64,000 nt of DNA from Ferrimicrobium sp. (GTDB lineage Bacteria > Actinomycetota > Acidimicrobiia > Acidimicrobiales > Acidimicrobiaceae): contig NZ_DAHVNP010000031.1 of the NCBI RefSeq assembly GCF_027319265.1, positions 1-64,000 of the forward strand, written 5' to 3'. Positions 62,353-64,000 of the stretch are shown here, piece after piece. Under the pieces are notes generated by a model that did not search any database, was not told where the DNA came from, and saw nothing but the letters and a program-made list of their open reading frames with translations. Numbering within the stretch: position 1 is the stretch's first letter; the number at the start of each line of letters is the position of its first letter. A program made the position numbers and the translations under genes.

Positions 62353-62862
62353 GTGAACAGACGTAAGGTGATAGGTTGGAGCGCCGGAGTGGGGGTTATC
62401 GCCGTGGTCAGCATTGGAACGTTGGCGGCGATTCCAAGTGGTGGTCAGAAGCCAACGCAAATTCCAATACCGGGCTCTGCGACGACAGCGCTGCCACAGC
62501 TGCAGCGGCTAGGTCCTGACGGTGAGATTCCCAAGAACATCGCTGAGACAGTATTGGTGCCGGTTGGGATGGTGCCAAGGACCTATAAGAATCTTAACCC
62601 TCAGGGCACGAATTTTGATGGGTACGTTTTGTACCGGTCTCCTATGAGTCCGAGTCAGATTCTCGCTTTCTTCAAGGCTGCACTTCCGGACGCCGGTTGG
62701 CATCTCTACAACGCGAGCGTTACCAAGGGCCAGGATGTCATCTTGGCGTCCAAGGCGGGAAACGACGGCTTCTACTGGGAGGTGGGTATCAAGGACCCCT
62801 TTCCTAGTCGGGGCGTAGGCAGCGACCTTCAACTGCGCGTCATTCAGATCAGCTTCTCATGA
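62353..62862 (+). CDS. Hypothetical exported protein
   Basis: A 169-residue protein with an N-terminal signal anchor (about residues 7-27), then a Pro/Thr-rich linker (QKPTQIPIPGSATTALPQ) and a compact domain of about 100 residues. That domain has the pattern YRSPMSPSQILAFFKAALPDAGW, seen in small exported proteins of unknown function that have an alpha-beta core. No cysteine follows the signal, so it is not a lipoprotein. The GTG start lacks a clear ribosome site. It overlaps the next gene by 4 bases. Confidence 0.6.
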   Translation: MNRRKVIGWSAGVGVIAVVSIGTLAAIPSGGQKPTQIPIPGSATTALPQLQRLGPDGEIPKNIAETVLVPVGMVPRTYKNLNPQGTNFDGYVLYRSPMSPSQILAFFKAALPDAGWHLYNASVTKGQDVILASKAGNDGFYWEVGIKDPFPSRGVGSDLQLRVIQISFS

Positions 62863-64000
62863 GGGTGCTGGTTGTTGGTGCAGGCCCTGCGGGATCGCTC
62901 ACAGCTACCCTGCTGGCCAGGGGTGGCCATACGGTCGTTCTGATCGATCGGTCGACCTTTCCGAGGGACAAGGCGTGCGGGGATGTGATTGGTCCGTTGG
63001 CTCTCTCCGTGCTGGAGCAGGTAGGGGTGCGCCTCCCTGGGGACGCGCATCGGATCGGGTCGATGTGGCTTGGGTTCGAAGGCGACGAGATGCTGATGCC
63101 AGCCCGGCCCGGGTTGGGTCATCGGGGTTACGGCTTGACGATCCGACGCAAGGACTTTGACGATATTCTTTACCGCATGGCGATCTCGGAAGGGGCTGAG
63201 AGCCGCGTGGGGGTAGTCGGTGCTGTTGAGCGGCGGGGTAGCCGCTTGCGAGCTCACCTTGATGGGGTTGACGAGGAGTTCGACGTGGTAGTGGGTGCTG
63301 ACGGGGCAAACTCTGCTGTTGCGCGAGCAATGGGGATGGTTGATCTCGATCGTGTCCTCCTCGGATTTGCCTTACGGCGACATGTATCGGGTTCCACACT
63401 CACGGATCGCGTTGATCTTTTGCTCGAGGGTCGAGAGATGGTGACTCCGGGGTACGGGTGGGTCTTTGATCAGGGTAGCGATCAGCTGAACCTTGGCATT
63501 GGGGTCGGCGTTGGTGCACAACGGGCTCGTGCAAAAGGGGCACGTGAGCTCTTAGACCGCTATGAGCAGGATCTGGTTGATCGCAACATCATCACCACGG
63601 TTGGGACACATCAGGAGATGGGTGGCTGGTTGAAGATGGGGCTCGTTGGCACACGAGTCGCTGCGGAGGGGGTCTATCTCGTGGGAGATGCAGCAGGCCT
63701 TGTGAACCCACTCCAGGGCGAAGGGATCGCCGCGGCACTTACCAGTGCGTCGCTGTGCGCGACAGTGATCGACCGATGGGGTGCCAACGGCGATGTGGCC
63801 TATCGTCGCGCCATCGATCAGCATTTTCGCAAGTTTTTGACCACCGGTTACACGATCCAACGTGTGGCACTCGAGCACCCCAAGGCCACGCGTGTCGCGA
63901 TGCAGTCGCTGGTTCGCCTCGGCCGTCGCTCTGAGCGTCTCGCCAGCGGTTGGGGCATCTTCTGGAATGATTTGACCGCGTATTCGGGTCGTCAGCCAGG
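62859..64000 (+). CDS. Geranylgeranyl reductase-family FAD-dependent oxidoreductase, 3' end beyond window
   Basis: The frame is open from ATG 62859 to the window end, at least 380 residues. It begins MRVLVVGAGPAGSLTATLLA (FAD Rossmann motif), then FPRDKACGD, a GG reductase hallmark, and later VVVGADGANSAVARAMG and VGDAAGLVNPLQGEGI. Such enzymes reduce the prenyl double bonds of menaquinone, lipids or carotenoids. It overlaps the preceding gene by 4 bases. With menG/menF and a CrtQ/CrtO pair in the window, a prenyl-quinone or isoprenoid role is plausible but unproved. Confidence 0.85.
   Translation, partial: MRVLVVGAGPAGSLTATLLARGGHTVVLIDRSTFPRDKACGDVIGPLALSVLEQVGVRLPGDAHRIGSMWLGFEGDEMLMPARPGLGHRGYGLTIRRKDFDDILYRMAISEGAESRVGVVGAVERRGSRLRAHLDGVDEEFDVVVGADGANSAVARAMGMVDLDRVLLGFALRRHVSGSTLTDRVDLLLEGREMVTPGYGWVFDQGSDQLNLGIGVGVGAQRARAKGARELLDRYEQDLVDRNIITTVGTHQEMGGWLKMGLVGTRVAAEGVYLVGDAAGLVNPLQGEGIAAALTSASLCATVIDRWGANGDVAYRRAIDQHFRKFLTTGYTIQRVALEHPKATRVAMQSLVRLGRRSERLASGWGIFWNDLTAYSGRQP

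Noticed and set aside
1-64000. CRISPR array, intact insertion sequence or prophage
   Set aside because: No regularly spaced repeats, intact transposase, integrase or phage genes were seen; the only mobile-type trace is the DUF4338 remnant.

Overview
The window looks like a chromosomal segment of an actinobacterium, most plausibly an acidophilic member of the Acidimicrobiia (Acidimicrobium/Ferrimicrobium/Acidithrix relatives). The evidence is a WhiB regulator, F420-dependent and mycothiol-type enzymes, an actinobacterial uvrC-rapZ-yvcK-gap-pgk-tpiA-secG order, frequent GTG/TTG starts, and many genes with a -10 hexamer 6-8 nt before the start codon (leaderless mRNAs). The genus is an inference; no rRNA is present.

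Layout. 0-2.5 kb: end of a metallo-beta-lactamase-fold gene, then a minus-strand pair with mycothiol-linked folds. 2.6-6.0 kb: a large formate dehydrogenase-type molybdoenzyme with its DUF1641 partner; the sulfurtransferase FdhD lies at 18.2-19.0 kb. 6.2-11 kb: a complete pyruvate dehydrogenase operon (E1 alpha, E1 beta, E2, E3). 11.1-17.7 kb: an envelope cluster with a flippase-like protein, an AI-2E-family exporter, a polysaccharide deacetylase, a glycosyltransferase fused to a metal-ligand-less deacetylase-like domain, a DMT transporter and a hydrolase. 17.9-24.3 kb: whiB, fdhD, a VIT-type metal transporter, PPK2, MaoC, MscS and small membrane proteins. 24.3-26.2 kb: menaquinone genes menG and menF. 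26.2-36.9 kb: uvrA, uvrC, a methyltransferase, rapZ, yvcK, gap, pgk, tpiA and secG; whiA is missing from its usual place. 37.0-43.6 kb: a PAS-GGDEF protein and HDOD protein, an acyl-CoA ligase, a ThDP enzyme and a glycolate oxidase-type flavoprotein.

44-54 kb: a frameshifted DruA/DUF4338 remnant, an L,D-transpeptidase, MarC, 1-Cys peroxiredoxin, a secreted CAP-like protein, an LLM oxidoreductase followed by a CrtQ/CrtO-like glycosyltransferase/acyltransferase pair, oligoribonuclease, polyprenol-phosphate mannosyltransferase and dUTPase. 54.4-57.9 kb: a gene-poor stretch between and beyond tRNA-Gly and tRNA-Val, holding one supportable gene. 58-64 kb: CopZ and CopA, an MFS transporter, tRNA-Cys, a small exported protein and a geranylgeranyl-reductase-type flavoprotein that runs off the end.

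The core content is central carbon metabolism (PDH, lower glycolysis), quinone synthesis, DNA repair and envelope building. I found no CRISPR array, intact transposon or complete defence system. The most unusual items are the glycosyltransferase/pseudo-deacetylase fusion, the orphan CrtQ-CrtO pair, the formate dehydrogenase with Gln after its catalytic Cys, the back-to-back tandem duplications before the peroxiredoxin gene, the repeated peptide in the MscS tail, and the recurrent leaderless promoter signature.
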